NCBI GenBank assembly: GCA_026122225.1
Contig: JANEZZ010001471.1
Location: 124,001-188,000 of the forward strand
DNA from: Heloderma charlesbogerti
Taxonomy: Eukaryota > Chordata > Lepidosauria > Squamata > Helodermatidae
Direction of reading: 5' to 3'
Length of the DNA stretch: 64,000 nt
Positions 1 through 14,200 of the stretch are shown piece after piece. Numbering within the stretch: the first letter of the stretch is position 1; the number at the start of each line of letters is the position of its first letter. A program made the position numbers and the translations under genes. Under the pieces are notes generated by a model. That model did no database searches. It worked only from the letters and a program-made list of their open reading frames with translations, and was not told the DNA's origin.

Positions 1-137
1 AACTAATTGCATACATGCTCTTAAGCAAAGCGCAGCTGGATCCTTACTGGCTGTAAATAACCAATTTTCTAAATTTATTTTTAAATAAAATGTGCGAGGT
101 GCTATACTATGCAGAATTAAAACATTTTTAGCATTAC

Positions 138-199
138 CTGGATATTAAAGTGATCCAGGATTGCAGTAAGTTCTTCCTTCTTGGAAGAAATTAAGACTC
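138..199 (-). CDS. SMC6: SMC6 coding exon 5
   Basis: Sixty-two bases with acceptor CAG before 199 and donor GTAATG after 138. It encodes [18 protein letters not shown], colinear with the vertebrate SMC6 head domain just before the VDNPVSVLTQ segment, which is outside the window. Confidence 0.93.
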
Positions 200-3100
200 C
201 TGAACATAAGTAAGAGTAAACCATAGTCAGCATTAAAAATGTTTTGCTATATAGCTCAAATTAAAATATACCTTCAGTGTAAAGCAGAGATCCTCGCAGT
301 GTGCCCTTATGAAAAAGATGCCTGAGTTTCACCAAGTGTACTTCAGATAAAAACCAAAGATAACCAAATTGAATGTAATGCTCACGGATCAGGCTTACAA
401 GTGGATTTCTGTTGCCAATGATGGCATTCTTAAGGAAGTTTTCTTGGGGGGGGAGAACTCACTTAACAGGCTGATCCCTTGATCCCATTACATTAGCACC
501 TGCTACCCATGCAAACACCCACATTATAGACACAATCCTACCATTACTCCCACTAATACTGAATTCAGATGAGCAGTGCCAATAGCTTTGAAAGCAAAAC
601 TGCCTTAACAAGAACTAAAAGAGAGATACCTCAAGATTTGAAAGTTTAAAACAAAAATGTTAATACCCGCAATGAACAAAAGAAAAAAAAACACACAGAA
701 AAACAAGAAGTACACATGCATTCATTTGTGCAGGGGCAGAAGCTGGAAGCAAATGCTTAAGTGAGGGTTTCAGTCAGCCATACTGTCAGCATGTGCCACA
801 TTTAGTTCAGTGAACAAACAACTGTGCCAGCTCTTGACTATGTGTTAGGGAGGAGGCGGAAGCAACAGAAGAATCAGAAATAAGAGCTTAAATGGGGATG
901 GGAAGTAGCGAGTGATGAAAGGGAACATGAAAGCAATCAGAGAGGAAGTGGCAGATGGAGCAGCTAAACACACAGGAGAAAAAGAGGAGACATGAATGAA
1001 ATGGAAGGCCCAGTAGCACACCAGGGACACAGCACAACATTTTGTTGCAGGACCTATCGTTCTCCCAAATACCAAACTTGGGTAGTCCCATGCCTGTCAC
1101 CTTGGAAGCATAATAGCGGCACACAAAAATAAAGTAGTCGTTTCTGTGTACGGGGGGGGGGGGGCGCTCCCCAGGTGTACAGACCATATTAATTTGTGAA
1201 CTGGACATTTTCAAAAATATAATACAAAGAGGGCCTGTACTTAGTGGCTGCTAGGATTGGCTTATTTGAGCCCCTAACAGTTTCTAGTACTTTTACGTCC
1301 AGTTCTTTCCATGCCATACCCCAAAATCCACGTACTGGGCATTCTGCCAGCATTAGTGTACTGATATATCAGTGTATCTTTAGGTTCTCCTGGCGTAGGG
1401 TCACATTGTAAGGCAGTTGTTCAGTGGACAAAATAGTCGGTCAACACCAATGGGAGGGGGTATAAGGCATACCACTCTGCACTTAAAAAACATACAGAAA
1501 AAAATCACTGGGAGAGAGCAGGGAACAGTTAGAATATCACCTTTTTGAGTCTCACTTTACCGTGACTTCCTTCTACAGTATACACATTCTGAATACTTTT
1601 AAAATGAAAGTATCACCAAACCTGTACTGCTTTTCAGCTTGTAACTACGATGCCCTTCTGAGCTTATGTGCTGATTTACAATGATAGAGTCACCATAGTG
1701 TTCTGGTTTAAATGCATCTTCACCTCTGTTTCGAAGAGTTATTGAAACATCTGCAGAGCTAAAGCACAAAGTGAGTTAACATGGGCAGGTTGCTTACCTG
1801 TGTCTGTAATTCTTCAAATGGTCATCTGTGCATTCATACATATGGATTCTGTGCCTGTGAAGGGCCTATTTTGGGAAGCTTCTATAGTTAGAGCAGGGGT
1901 AGGTAACCTGGTTCCCTCCAGATAATCATTCATCGTGCTGGTTGGGAGTTATAGTCCAAAACATCTGGAGGGCACCAGGTTGCTTGCTCGAGTTTTGGTG
2001 GGTGCTCCCCCCTCCAAGTTACATGCTCAAGGGGGCATGGCTCATATCTTCCGACTTAGTAACCAACACATCACTTATAAAACCGAAGCAAAGCTGAAAG
2101 CACTGCACAACATTATCTGCAGTGGAGTAGTATAGTAGGTTATGTGTCTGTACAGATGACCACTCAAGGAGTTACAATTACAGATATAAAGCTGTCTTAC
2201 TTCTTTGTGATATGTGTGCAGTCCCACATATGGGTAAATAGTAAGCTTACTTAGCAGGGGCAGGGAAGGTGCTAAGCAACCAGATTGCTGACGAGCATCC
2301 TTCCTGGCTCAGACATCCAGCCAATAGTGATGTACAAATGTAGAGGGATGAGACCATGTAACAGCACAGCAGAAGTCCACCAACTCACTAAAGGAAAGCC
2401 TGGTAACAGAGGCAGACAGCTAAGTAAACCCACTGAGAAAAAAGTTGTATGGTGACTGCTTTCCTCTCTTGGGACCCTCATAACAAAGGAACAAATGTGG
2501 GCTCTGTTCAAAGATCCCAGTCCTGTCCAGATAAAACACCAGCAACTGACAATCATCCAGGATACGTAGTGAGGACTCCAAGGGTGTCGGTAGGGTTAAG
2601 AAGACCAAGAAGATTTCATGACTAAGATAGAAAAGGGACACCAATTTAGGGAAGAATAAAATATCTGGTATCAGGACCACTCTGTCCCTACGTATGAATG
2701 AGAACAGTGGGTAATGCTGGCGGTTGCACAGTTTGCTCACCCAATTCGCAGATGTTATAGCAAGCAAAAAAGCAACCATCCTAGATAAAAGCTGAAGGAG
2801 GTGCCTGGCAAGTGCCTCAAAGGCAGTTTCATCAACTGCAACAGAACCACAGAGAGGCTCCAAGTAGGTATTGGTGGGATATGGGATGGATGTAGGCAGT
2901 CCTTTCATAAAACATTTCACATACAGTGACAGAAAACAGACTTTCAACTGGGCAATGATCAGTGGAAGCCACTAGTGAGTATACCATAACTGGTAAAACA
3001 CAAACCCTTGCTCATAGGGGATAACAAGAAGTCCAATACTGTAGATAGAAGACAAGTGCATGCACTAGTGTTTGATGCGCTGCAAATTTCTTGAGAAGTG

Positions 3101-6100
3101 TTCCATTTGGCCTCATATGATGCCCTGGTGATCAACTTATGGTCTGCCTGAAGGGCCTCGGTGACAGGTTCCAAGAAGTTTTCAAAGGCCAAACAAGCCA
3201 CACTGTTTTGTTGTGAAGGTCTGGGTGGTGGATCCTGCCCTGCTCCCAAGACAGTAGGTTCATTTGAAGAGGCAGCCAGAAGATGTTTTGATCTGAGGGG
3301 TGCATCAGCATTGGGAACCAAGGCTGCTGGGGCTACCAAGGGTAAGAAGTATGCAGTGCAGTCAATCCCAAATGATCTTTGCCACTGTGTGCATAAGGAA
3401 CAGAACTGGGGGAAACGTGTAGAGAAACAGCTCTAACCACTGGTAGAGGAAAGCATCTATCAATGAGTCCTGCCCCACTCCTGCCCTAGTGCAATACCAG
3501 TTACAGTGTCTGTGGATGCAGTTGATACAAGACACTAAGGAGGCCCCCCAGCAACAGAAAACATGCAAACTGCCCAGGGATATATGCATATTCATGGGAG
3601 CACCAAGTCCTTCTGTCTAGTAGGCCTTCCCACAAACTGTGAGGTTAATCGCAATTGGAGTCACCCTGTGTAGGACATACCAAAAAAGTAGCACCAGATG
3701 TAGCAGGGTGTGAAACCTCATTCTTTATTGTTCACATAGTTTATTGTGGTTATGATGACTATTACAACTGTGATTACTCTGTCACGAACATGGTTGTAGA
3801 GGGTACAAAATGGCCACAGCTAAGAGTTCCAGGATGCTGATATGGAGCTCCCTCCCCATAGGAGACCAAATGGCATTAATGTGAAGGCCCCCAAAGTGAG
3901 CTTAGCAACTCCACTGGGAGACATCACTGTTATGGACAAGACCGGTGGGGAGAAACTGATCCCTCAGAACAATTGTTAGCTACCTCTGTACCTCAGAAGG
4001 TAAGGTCAACAGCTTTCACTGGGAATCCAGAAAGTTGGAGAAATTCTGGATAAATCAGTGCTCCAATGGTCTAATGTACAGCCTTGCAAGTGGCACGACT
4101 GCTGCAGTGGCCACCATGAAACTCTAGATTCTCTGAACATGATACGTCATCACAGTTCTCATATGAGAGAGAACAGCAGCCAGTCAGATGAAGATCATAG
4201 CTCTGTCCCTTGATAAAAAGGCTCAGACAGCGACTCAGCCTGCGGGTAGGAATAGGACACCATTTTTCTCTATTGATACAGAAGCTGAATTCTCCAAGGA
4301 GGTGCAGTTTCATGTCAAGATGGTGAAACAGAAGCTGACAAGAAGGTGTGACTAGCAGCCAATTGTTTATATCCAGGAAGATACTGATGCCCTGAAGATG
4401 ATGATGGTCAGAGACAAAAGCCATGCACTTTGTAAAGACCATCAGGGCTGTAGGAAGGCTGATATCTCTGATGCAGATATCTCTTCCTCTAAAAGAAGAG
4501 ACAAATTGGTGGTGTGACAGAGTCTGCCTGTTGGGAGAGAGGCAAACCATAATGCACACCCAACTGGGATGATAAGCACCCAGAGGTCAGTGGTGATCTG
4601 TTGCCACATAGCTATAAAATCCTAGAGGTCCCCAAACAAAGGTCAATAGAGAACTCAGATAATAATGTCTGAGCCATCACAAAGGTCATCCTCCCACTCT
4701 ACAAGCCTGTCTGACAAGAACCCTATATACTAATGCCCAGAGTATGGGAAACAAACAGAATGAACTTCAACTCTTAATACAAGAGGGAAATTATGACTTG
4801 ATAGGTATAACTGAGACTTGGTGGGATGACTCTCATGACTGGAATACAGCAATTGAAGGATATAATTTGTTCAAAAAGAACAGGAGGAACAGAAAGGGAG
4901 GTGGGGTTGCACTGTATGTGAAAAATACATATCTCTGCACAGAAATACAGGAGGAGGAGCTTGGTAGCCCCATCAAGAGCATCTGGATCAAAATAAATGA
5001 CGCAAAGAATAAAAGGAACCTGATGGTTGGAGTCTACTACCAGCCACCCAATCAAAGAGAAGACGAGGATGAAACTTTTGAAAAGCAAATACCACATTTT
5101 TAAGGAAGCATGACGTAGTAGTAATGGGGGACTTCAATTTCCCCGATATTTGTTAGGAGACAAATTGTGCAACACATGGCCCCTCCAGGAAATTCCTGAC
5201 TTGTGTGGCAGATAACTTCCTCCTACAGAAAGTAGAGGAAGGCACTAGAGGATTGGCTATCCTTGACTTGATCCTAACCAACAGAGAAGACTTAGTGGAT
5301 AAAGTAGCAGTTACAGGAACTCTGGGGGAAAGTGACCATGTTGTACTTGAGTTCTTGGTTCTAAGGGAACCAAAAGCCATGTGTAGTCAAACACATACCC
5401 TGGATTTTAGGAAAGCTGATTTTAATAAACTCAGAACAATGATCAGTAAGGTCCCATGGCAAGTGACGCTAACAAGAAAAGGAGTCTAAGATGGGTGGGA
5501 GCTTTTTAAAAAGGAAATTCTCAAGGCACAATTACAAACAATTCCAACAAGAAGAAAAGGTGGAAGACAACAGAAGAAGCCAATGTGGCTTCAAAAAAAG
5601 CTTAGAGATGAGCTGAAAACAAAAAAGGACACATATAGGAAGTGGAAAGAAGGCCAAGTAGCAAAGGAAGAGTACAGGCAGGTAGCACAGAATTGCAGGG
5701 ATGTCGTCAGGAAGGCTAAAGCTGAGAACGAGCTGAGGTTAGCGAGGGATGCTAACAACAACAAAAAGGCTTTCTTCAGCTACGTGCATAGTAAAAAGGC
5801 AGAGGAAAGAAATGGTTGTTCAGCTATTAAATAAGGATGGCAAAGCGATAACAGATGACAAAGAAAAGGCAGAGGTGCGCAATTCCTACTTTGGCTCAGT
5901 CTTCTCCCAAAAGAGGGTCTATGACCCCCCCTGGCAAAGGCGAAGTACAGGCTGAAGGGGCAGGATTGCAGCTTGAGAACAATAGGCATATGGTCAAGGA
6001 ATTAAATCTCCAGGGCCAGATGAACTGCATCCTAGAGTAATAAAGGAACTGGCAGAAGAACTCTTAGAACCACTGTCTATTCTCTTTGAGAAATCATGGA

Positions 6101-9100
6101 GGACGGGGGAAGTGCCAGATGACTGGAGGAGGGCTAACGTTGTCCCTATCTTCAAAAAGGGTAAAAAGGAGGAACCTGGCAACTACAGACCAGTCGGTCT
6201 GACATCAATCCCTGGGAAAATTCTGGAGCAGGTTATAAAGCAAGCCATCTGTAAGCACCTTGAAAACAATGCAGTGATTACTAGAAGCCAACATGGATTT
6301 GTCAAGAACGAGTCCTGCCAGACGAATCTGATCTCATTTTTTGATCAAGTCACCTCCCTTGTGGACTGTGGGAATGCTGTAGACATAATATACCTCGACT
6401 TCAGCAAAGCTTTCGACAAAGTGCCCCATGATATCCTGATGAGCAAACTAGCTCAAAGTGGGCTAAATGAAACAACGATCCGGTGGATCTACAGTTGGCT
6501 ACAGGATCAGACTCAAAGAGTGCTTATCAGTGGGACCTTCCCAAACTGGGGAGAGGTAACGAGTGGGGTACCGTAGGGCTCAGTCCTGGGCCCAGTGCTA
6601 TTCAACATGTTTATTAATGACTTGGAAGAGGACGTGCAGGGAATGCTGATCAAATCTGCAGATGACACAAAATTGGGCGGGATAGCTAATACTTTGGAAG
6701 ACAGAAACAAAATTCAAAGTGATCTGGATAGACTGGAGCGCTGGGCAGAAAAGAACAGAATGACATTTAATAGGGATAAATGCCAAGTTCTGCACCTAGG
6801 AAAAAGAAACCAAATGCACAGTTACAAGATGGGGGATACGTGGCTCAACAACACTACAAGTGAGAAGGATCTTGGAATTGTTGTCGATCACGAACTGAAT
6901 ATGAGCCAACTATGTGATGTGGCTGCAAAAAAGGCAAATGCTCTTTTGGGCTGCATTAATAGAAGCATAGCTTCCATATCCCGGGAAGTACTAGTTCCCC
7001 TCTACTCAGCACTGGTTAGGCCTCATCTGGAGTACTGTGTCCAGTTCTGGGCACCACACTTTAAGAAGGGTGCAGACAAACTGGAGAGGGTTCAGAGGAG
7101 GGCAACAAAGATGATCAGGGGACTGGAAACAAAGCCCTACGAAGAGAGACTGAAAGAACTGGGCATGTTTAGCCTTGACAAGAGAAGACTGAGGAGAGAT
7201 ATGATAGCACTCTTTAAGTACTTGAAAGGTTGTCACAGAGAGGAAGGCCAGGATCTCTTCTCAATCATCCCAGAGTGCAGGACACGGAATAATGGGCTCA
7301 AGTGACAGGAAGCCAGATTCCGGCTGAACATCAGGAAAAACCTCCTGACTGTTAGAGCAATACAACAATGGAACCAATTACCTACGGAGTTAGTGGGCTC
7401 TCCCACACTGGAGGCGTTCAAGATGAGGCTGGACAGCCATCTGTCAGGGATGCTCTGACGTGGATTCCTGCATTGAGCAGGGGGTTGGACTCGATGGCCT
7501 TGTAGGCCCCTTCCAACCCTACTATTCTATGATTCTATGAACCCTGGAAAGGAGGAGACCTGGGATGTTGTTCAGCCTGAGAAGGATCTCTGTCAATGAG
7601 AGAACCTGAGATTGTTTGCCAGCTGATGACAACCACATGACGAAAAGTCGTTTGCAGTTTCTGCTCCCAGTCCAGAGTATTATGTGTGGACTCACTGAAA
7701 AGTGCCTTCAAAAGGAAAATCTTGAATACAATTTACACTCTCGGTTACATGTGACAGACTGCAGTGAAGCATGCTTCATCAAATCTATGGCAGCTGCTTG
7801 TATGCCCAGCCGTGGGCTGCTAAGGTTTGGAGGTGCCGAGATGATAAGCCAGATCCAAGTTTGCTTATAAGGAGACTTTACTGATTACTTATAGCACCCA
7901 GACATACTCAATGGTTGGATCAGACAGCTTCTCTGAACCCAGAGCCAAAGGGTAAAATGGGTTTTATACCATACGTATTAGCAGTGAGGCAGCATGACAG
8001 AAGCAAGCATTAATTAGCATTCGTCTGCAACTTTCCCAGCATAGACTAACAGTGCATGGTGAGGAGGAAAGCAATCAGAACTTTAACTCGGCATAAACAT
8101 AGCCTCACTTCTCAGGCACTTCCTAGGCCCTGATAAGATACCAGAGCTCGTTAGCCTGGAATATGCTGAGGCGGCGATATCAACCTTTGACTCATCTTAC
8201 CAGCCAAGAGGCCCACCTTGCAAGAGAACTGCATTATGGATCTCTAGGCCCCTCTAAAACTACTGGTGACTTGGTTACAGGCCTGGGGCCATTACACTGC
8301 TATAGATTTGTAACTGCATCTAGCTATTTGCTGAGAGTTAACCCACTGTTTTGTCAAAAGGGAGGCCTCATGTTGAAATACTTATGCGAGTTCCCATTTG
8401 TTATCTGGCAAGTGCTCAGAGGAAGAAGAGGCTTTTCCCCACAAAAAATGTTGAGAGCAAAACATAGAGGTTTGATAATTAGCTATCCTAAGACACAAAG
8501 TGGCCACTGATTAAATTTTACAGTCCAGGACATCGAGCCTACAGTTTTCCTTGTCCCTAGGTGCAGAATGGTCTTGCTGCCTGGATTTTTACTGTGTTGC
8601 TTATATTATGATGCACTTTGGCACCAGATGTTAAAAAAAACCTCAATGTTCATTTCCTGTACTTGATGAATTGTCCCAATCCTCTTTGATATTGGTGATA
8701 CAATGGAAGGTTTCATCCAGGAAATATCTGCGAACTGTAGGAGAGCTGGATAGCAACCAATACTAACATGTTGGTATGAACAAACAAAAATATTGGATCT
8801 TAAATAGGGGATGCAGCGTACTGCACAGCACAGGCTTGAAAATAGTAGCTGAAGGCATGTAACCAAGTCCCCAATAGTAAGATAAAGGTGACCTACTTCA
8901 ACACCAGCAGGCACATGGAGAATAGGAGGGACAGAGATGAGAACAGCTCCAGCACTCATCACTAAGGGTGTATAGCCTCCAAGACTCTCCTTGAAAGGTC
9001 TGTGATGGAGAATGGTGCCCCAGTAAGCAGATGGTATGCTTGGGAAGCCCAGATAAAACTGTACTCATAGTAATATTGGTCCAATATTAGTGACCAGCAT

Positions 9101-11204
9101 GGAACTCGATACATCCTTGATGATTAGTACCAACAGTAAGACCCAGCAGAGTCAATCGCTGCATGAGTGACTACCCTTGAGTCATGTTAAGTGAGGTCAA
9201 TGACCTCTCTTTCAAAGAGAACTGACCCTTGCAAACTTGACCAGTGTCTAGGAGAGGAGTTGTGGGTGTCATCCCCACTGGTGAAATAGTTGGGGACTTC
9301 ATAACGGCAAACTTCTCCAACACTGGAATAAGGGGAGAAAAGGACCATAAACTGCCGATCTTGATGTTCTGACTGATGCCTCAGTACTGACAACGACAAC
9401 AACTTCTTCGAAACCACCAAAGCTAGCTGCTCTGTGTGTAGCTTGGATGAAGGCTTCAGCTTCACCAGCAAATTAGAACCAGATGTCAGGGTGTAGTAGG
9501 GGCACTGCAGGAGCTGCCCAGTACACAGTTCGGTATTGAGGCAGTGTCGGTATTGTTGACACTGCAACAGCTGATGTCGAAGCAGCCTCCATAGAGATAC
9601 CGCAAAATCCCTCCAATGACAATGTCTTGGCTGAGCCAGAGGAAACTGCAACTGGCTGATCCATTAACAGGAAACCACAGGTGTAGAAAAGATCATCGAA
9701 GACCTGAAATTTGATGTATCAGAACCGGTAGCTTCCAATGCCCTCTCCCAAAGGGGGGTCTCAGGCAGGACTATTTCTCCTGGCATGGCATCTGAAGGCT
9801 TGACCCTGTCTACACAAATCTAGAAGATTATTTTATCCTAGGCTTAGAAGGCAAAAGGTGTGTCAATCAGTTGGGTGACAACTTGCTACTATGAGTCAAG
9901 CACTTGCAGAAAGAGGCAACCCTCTGGGCCACAGGCACCTGAGGAGGCACTGTAAGAAAAATGCATACTCAAACAATGGAAAGAATGGACACGAACAAGA
10001 TAGAATGAAAATAATACATGAGAAAAAGGGAAATACCTGTTTTAACTAGCACTACATAGCATCCCTAGATGCTCTCGCTGTGGCGATCTAAAAGGAACTG
10101 AGCAGAAATGTGAGAACCATGTCCCACTGAATGTGTGATTGGAGGATGGGAGCAGGCACCTGCCAGAACTGTATTTCAGCTTCCTGAAATAGGCCCTGCA
10201 CAGGCAAAGAACCCATATGTGGGACAGCACACAGACCACGATCAATAACCAGATAGATATAATTAACATGTACACTCAAGAAGCCATCTTTTAACCAAGA
10301 ATTGTCCTAGATCTCAAGTGATAATTAACCGGTTCATTTGTTTTTATTCAGGAGGGTCTCAACTGGCAAAACAAGTGAATCAAGTCTGACTTACAGTTAC
10401 AGAAGCATCTTTGGAATATGTGATTTCAATAAAAAATATTACCCTTTATTCAGTTAATAAAATTAAATAACCTTTAAATGGGAAAAAATACTCTTTATAT
10501 TGTAAGTCAAACAGTGATGTGGGGCAGAAAATGGTCCAGTGCTTTATTTTTCCATGGAAAATTTTCCATTTCATAAGTTCATTAGTAAAAATGAATGTAT
10601 GCCAATGGCAAGTACAATATTAGACAAGCTTGGCAGTTTCAAAGTTGTAATTAATGTCCCTTCTGCCCAACATAATGGCCTTAAAAAGAGCTTGGTGTTC
10701 CTGCATGAGGGGCCACACATTCCACACCCATCCCTGGTCTTGTTCTTGTCTGTTCTGCTCCAGTACTGGAGCTTCACTTACCTCTGTCCATCTTTCACAA
10801 ACACTTTCAAAGATGATCCTCGGTTTGTCGCTATAGCTTTTCCTCCAAGGCCAACAATAAGAGCAGTTAATACAGCACTCTTCCCACCTAAATGACGCAA
10901 CATATGAACTCTTAATATTCTTTTAAGTCAGTTTCACAGCCTATACAGGATTAGTTTAAGCTTCTTCCAGCAAACAAAAAGCTTTCTTTTCTTTCTCTTT
11001 CTTAAGTCCTTTTCTAAGGAAACTACAAAGCTATACAGCACACAATCACCTCTTAACATAAAAAATACTCTTTAGTTTGTAACTCAGCTACGTTTTCCCA
11101 TGGGACATGAAGTCAGTGGTAGTCTCGAACTCTTAAAAATGGAACTCTACCTGGTACTGCAGTGTTTCTTTCAGTGGAAGAGCACCACACCTAGTCAAGA
11201 ATTC

Positions 11205-11235
<31 letters not shown>

Positions 11236-14200
11236 ACTGCAATGTAAACATCTTACTAGAGATTAAAAGTGAAAATTATGCAGCCAGATAAAGCAGTAGG
11301 GCAGTTTATCATTTTACTCAGATGATAATACAGTGCTGTGACCCAGGATCCATTGTTAAGTGTTCTGTGTGAAGAGGCATCCCCTCTACACGCTCTAACA
11401 ATTAAGGTCTTCATAATACTGAAGATGTTTGTTCTGCAGAAACTATAGCAAGGAACTCGAAGCTATAGATTGTCCCTCCCTCAGGTCTGCGGGCTGAACA
11501 TAGCTCTCCAAGTGGAGGGAGGCTCCAACTCCAGGGTATCAAGGCAGAAGGAGCTAGATGGGACTTGTGGTCAAGTAGCAGTCTACCCTGGCCACCATCC
11601 AGCCAGAGGAATATGAACAACGTGGCAGGCATCCACACAACTTGAGACACCTTTTGTGTGAGTGCCAACACCTTGAGGCTGTTTGTCCAGAAGCTGGGTG
11701 TTAGAGATTGTTTGATTTTATAAAGACTCTATGTTCCTAGACACAAAGAATGCAAGAGCTGGGTATTCTCTGAGTCTAATATTCAACCTCAGAAGATAAA
11801 GACTATACAGACTTGGAAGCCAGATATTCCCGAGGATCATTAGGAAAGTGAAAAATGTTTAAAATTGTTTACAACTATTCAGTACCTGTTTCAATTAATA
11901 AATTTGGAAACAATATAAAAAGAACTGTTATATGAGTGGAATTTTAACTATGATGACTAAGAGAACAATCCTACGGCACCGAGACCATGTGTGTGGGGGG
12001 GCATAGGATAGTTCAGATTCCTGGATCCGTGGTCGGAGTCAGGGCTCCAACCTCACACCCAGGAGTCTGAGCTCCCTGCCCTCTCCCACTCCCAGCCAGG
12101 GCAGAGAGAACTGCACCAGCTGCCTCTCCAAGCTTGCAAAAGCAACCTTGGAAAGGACACAAAGGGGGCATTTTGGTGGATGGGGAGGGGACTGAGGAGG
12201 ACAGCTTATGAGGAATCCTCCGGCCTCCCCAGCCTCCTTCCCTCCCCCTCCCCGACACCTCAGCTAGATGGGCAAAAACACCTGTCTAGCTGAAATGCAG
12301 AGTGAGAGGAGCACAGAGGCAGACTGCCTCCACTGCTCCTCCTGCTCTGCATTGGATGGCTGTAAGCTTCCGACTTCGGCCATCCCCATGGGATTGTGCC
12401 CTTAGATAGAATCAATTATTACGAATTATGATGTGCAAGATCTTAACTATGATGAATATAGATGAGATGGAGATATTAATACTAATTTAATAGCTTAGGG
12501 AGCAATCCTATCAGGATAGGCAGCCGCCTCTGAACTCGGAGGCGACCGCCTATCATGCAGGGCAGGAGAAGCACAGAGGGGATCGTCCCCTCTGTGCTCC
12601 TCTTCCGTGCTCCTGTGAGGCAGCACGGGAGGCAGCGAAGGTCAGTTCCCAGAAACCGACGTATCCTATGGCCGTCTAGCCGCTGACTAGCGGCCATAGG
12701 ATTGCTCCCGTAAGGTATTAAGCAGCAATGTGGCCCCCAGCTCCTAAAGTTACCCATCCCTGACTGAAACTGTGACTTGAACTAGAAAAACAACTGTGAA
12801 TGACTTGTGCATAGAGCACAGTAAAATACATATATTGAACTTGTCTCTCGTATATGCCTAGGAGGCCCTGTCTATCACCCCTACACATATGGTGCCAGGA
12901 GAAGACTCTAAAATTGTATGACAACTCTGCAGCGTAGTCAGGCCTACACTACTCTAACCCCTACGCTATTCTAACCCTCTGGGCAAAAAGGTAATTAACA
13001 CTGGGCTAATTTGCAGGGATGGTATAACCCGCACTTTCTCAGCCATAACTCTGCCTCTTGCAATATGGGTATAATAATCATGAACTTTATCTGCATGCAT
13101 TGTCTAGGTAAATGTTTACAAGCTCAGAAAATAATTAACAAGATCTGAAGAAGAAAAATCATGAACACCTGGCTTTGCTACTACTTTTTGTTTTGGGGTA
13201 TTTATTTATTTACAATATTTATATACCACTCCAGATCAAAGATTTCAGAGCAGTGAACAACAAGATAAAAGAATAAAACCTCAAAATTAAAATGATTAAA
13301 ACATTAAAAAACAGATTCTGAACTTAATAAACCGCAGCTAGTCACTCAGGGAAGGTCTCTTGAAATAACAATGTCTTCAGGAGGCGCTGAAAGCAACAAT
13401 AGACACGCTATTGCCCAAACTCAGCTAAACTAAATTCCTAGATTTTGAAATTATTTTATCTTAATGAGACAGCAATCACTTCTCAATAGAGAAGACCCTT
13501 GTCCCCCAAACGCTTCAAAATAGACCAAGAAGTTAGTGAGTATGTTAATCATTGCTAGGACTTCATTTATTGGCTAAAAACACTAAAAGGTGGGAGAAGA
13601 CTAGTTTCTCACAAAACGAATGGGCAGAATAGCAGAACTTGCTTCACATCTCAGGTTCTACAGGAGCTAGAGACTTGTTTTTTTAAACGAAAGCTGGGAA
13701 TCTGGAGATTTTGGCTCGGGGGGGGGGACTGCGCCCTCCTCGCCTTTGAACTGCCATGATGAACGGAGATTTAGGAGAGCCACCCCTCTCAAAAACCTTT
13801 TGAAATGTGTATGAGATTAAATAGACCTCTTCCCTTCACACCCCAAATTACTATTCATAGCTGCAACTTGTTGCTTAATGGTATTAGTACTGAGTCCTTT
13901 GTCAAGGCCCTCTTGCAAAAACTCTTAGGACATTTTTAATCTTCCCAGGGAAAGGCTCTTTCTCCTTCTCCATGGACCGGGAAAGGAAGGTTTTCATGTG
14001 ATGCTATAAGCCTGGTTAGTAGACTCCTTCCTGCATGACAGAAGTGACTTCAGAACATGGCCCGAGTAACCCATCTGCCTCAGCCAAATCCAAGGTCTAT
14101 CTACTCCAGCATTCTGTTCACACAGTAACCAACTAGCTGCCTGTGGGAAACCCATAAGTGGGACACGAGTGCATCATCCCACTCACGTTCCCCAGCAATC

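Noticed and set aside
2420..2947. A 175-residue minus-strand frame as a novel host protein
   Set aside because: Motifs VKCFMKGL and DRVVLIPD fit the tyrosine recombinase of DIRS-like retrotransposons, with neighbouring RT fragments in the right order.
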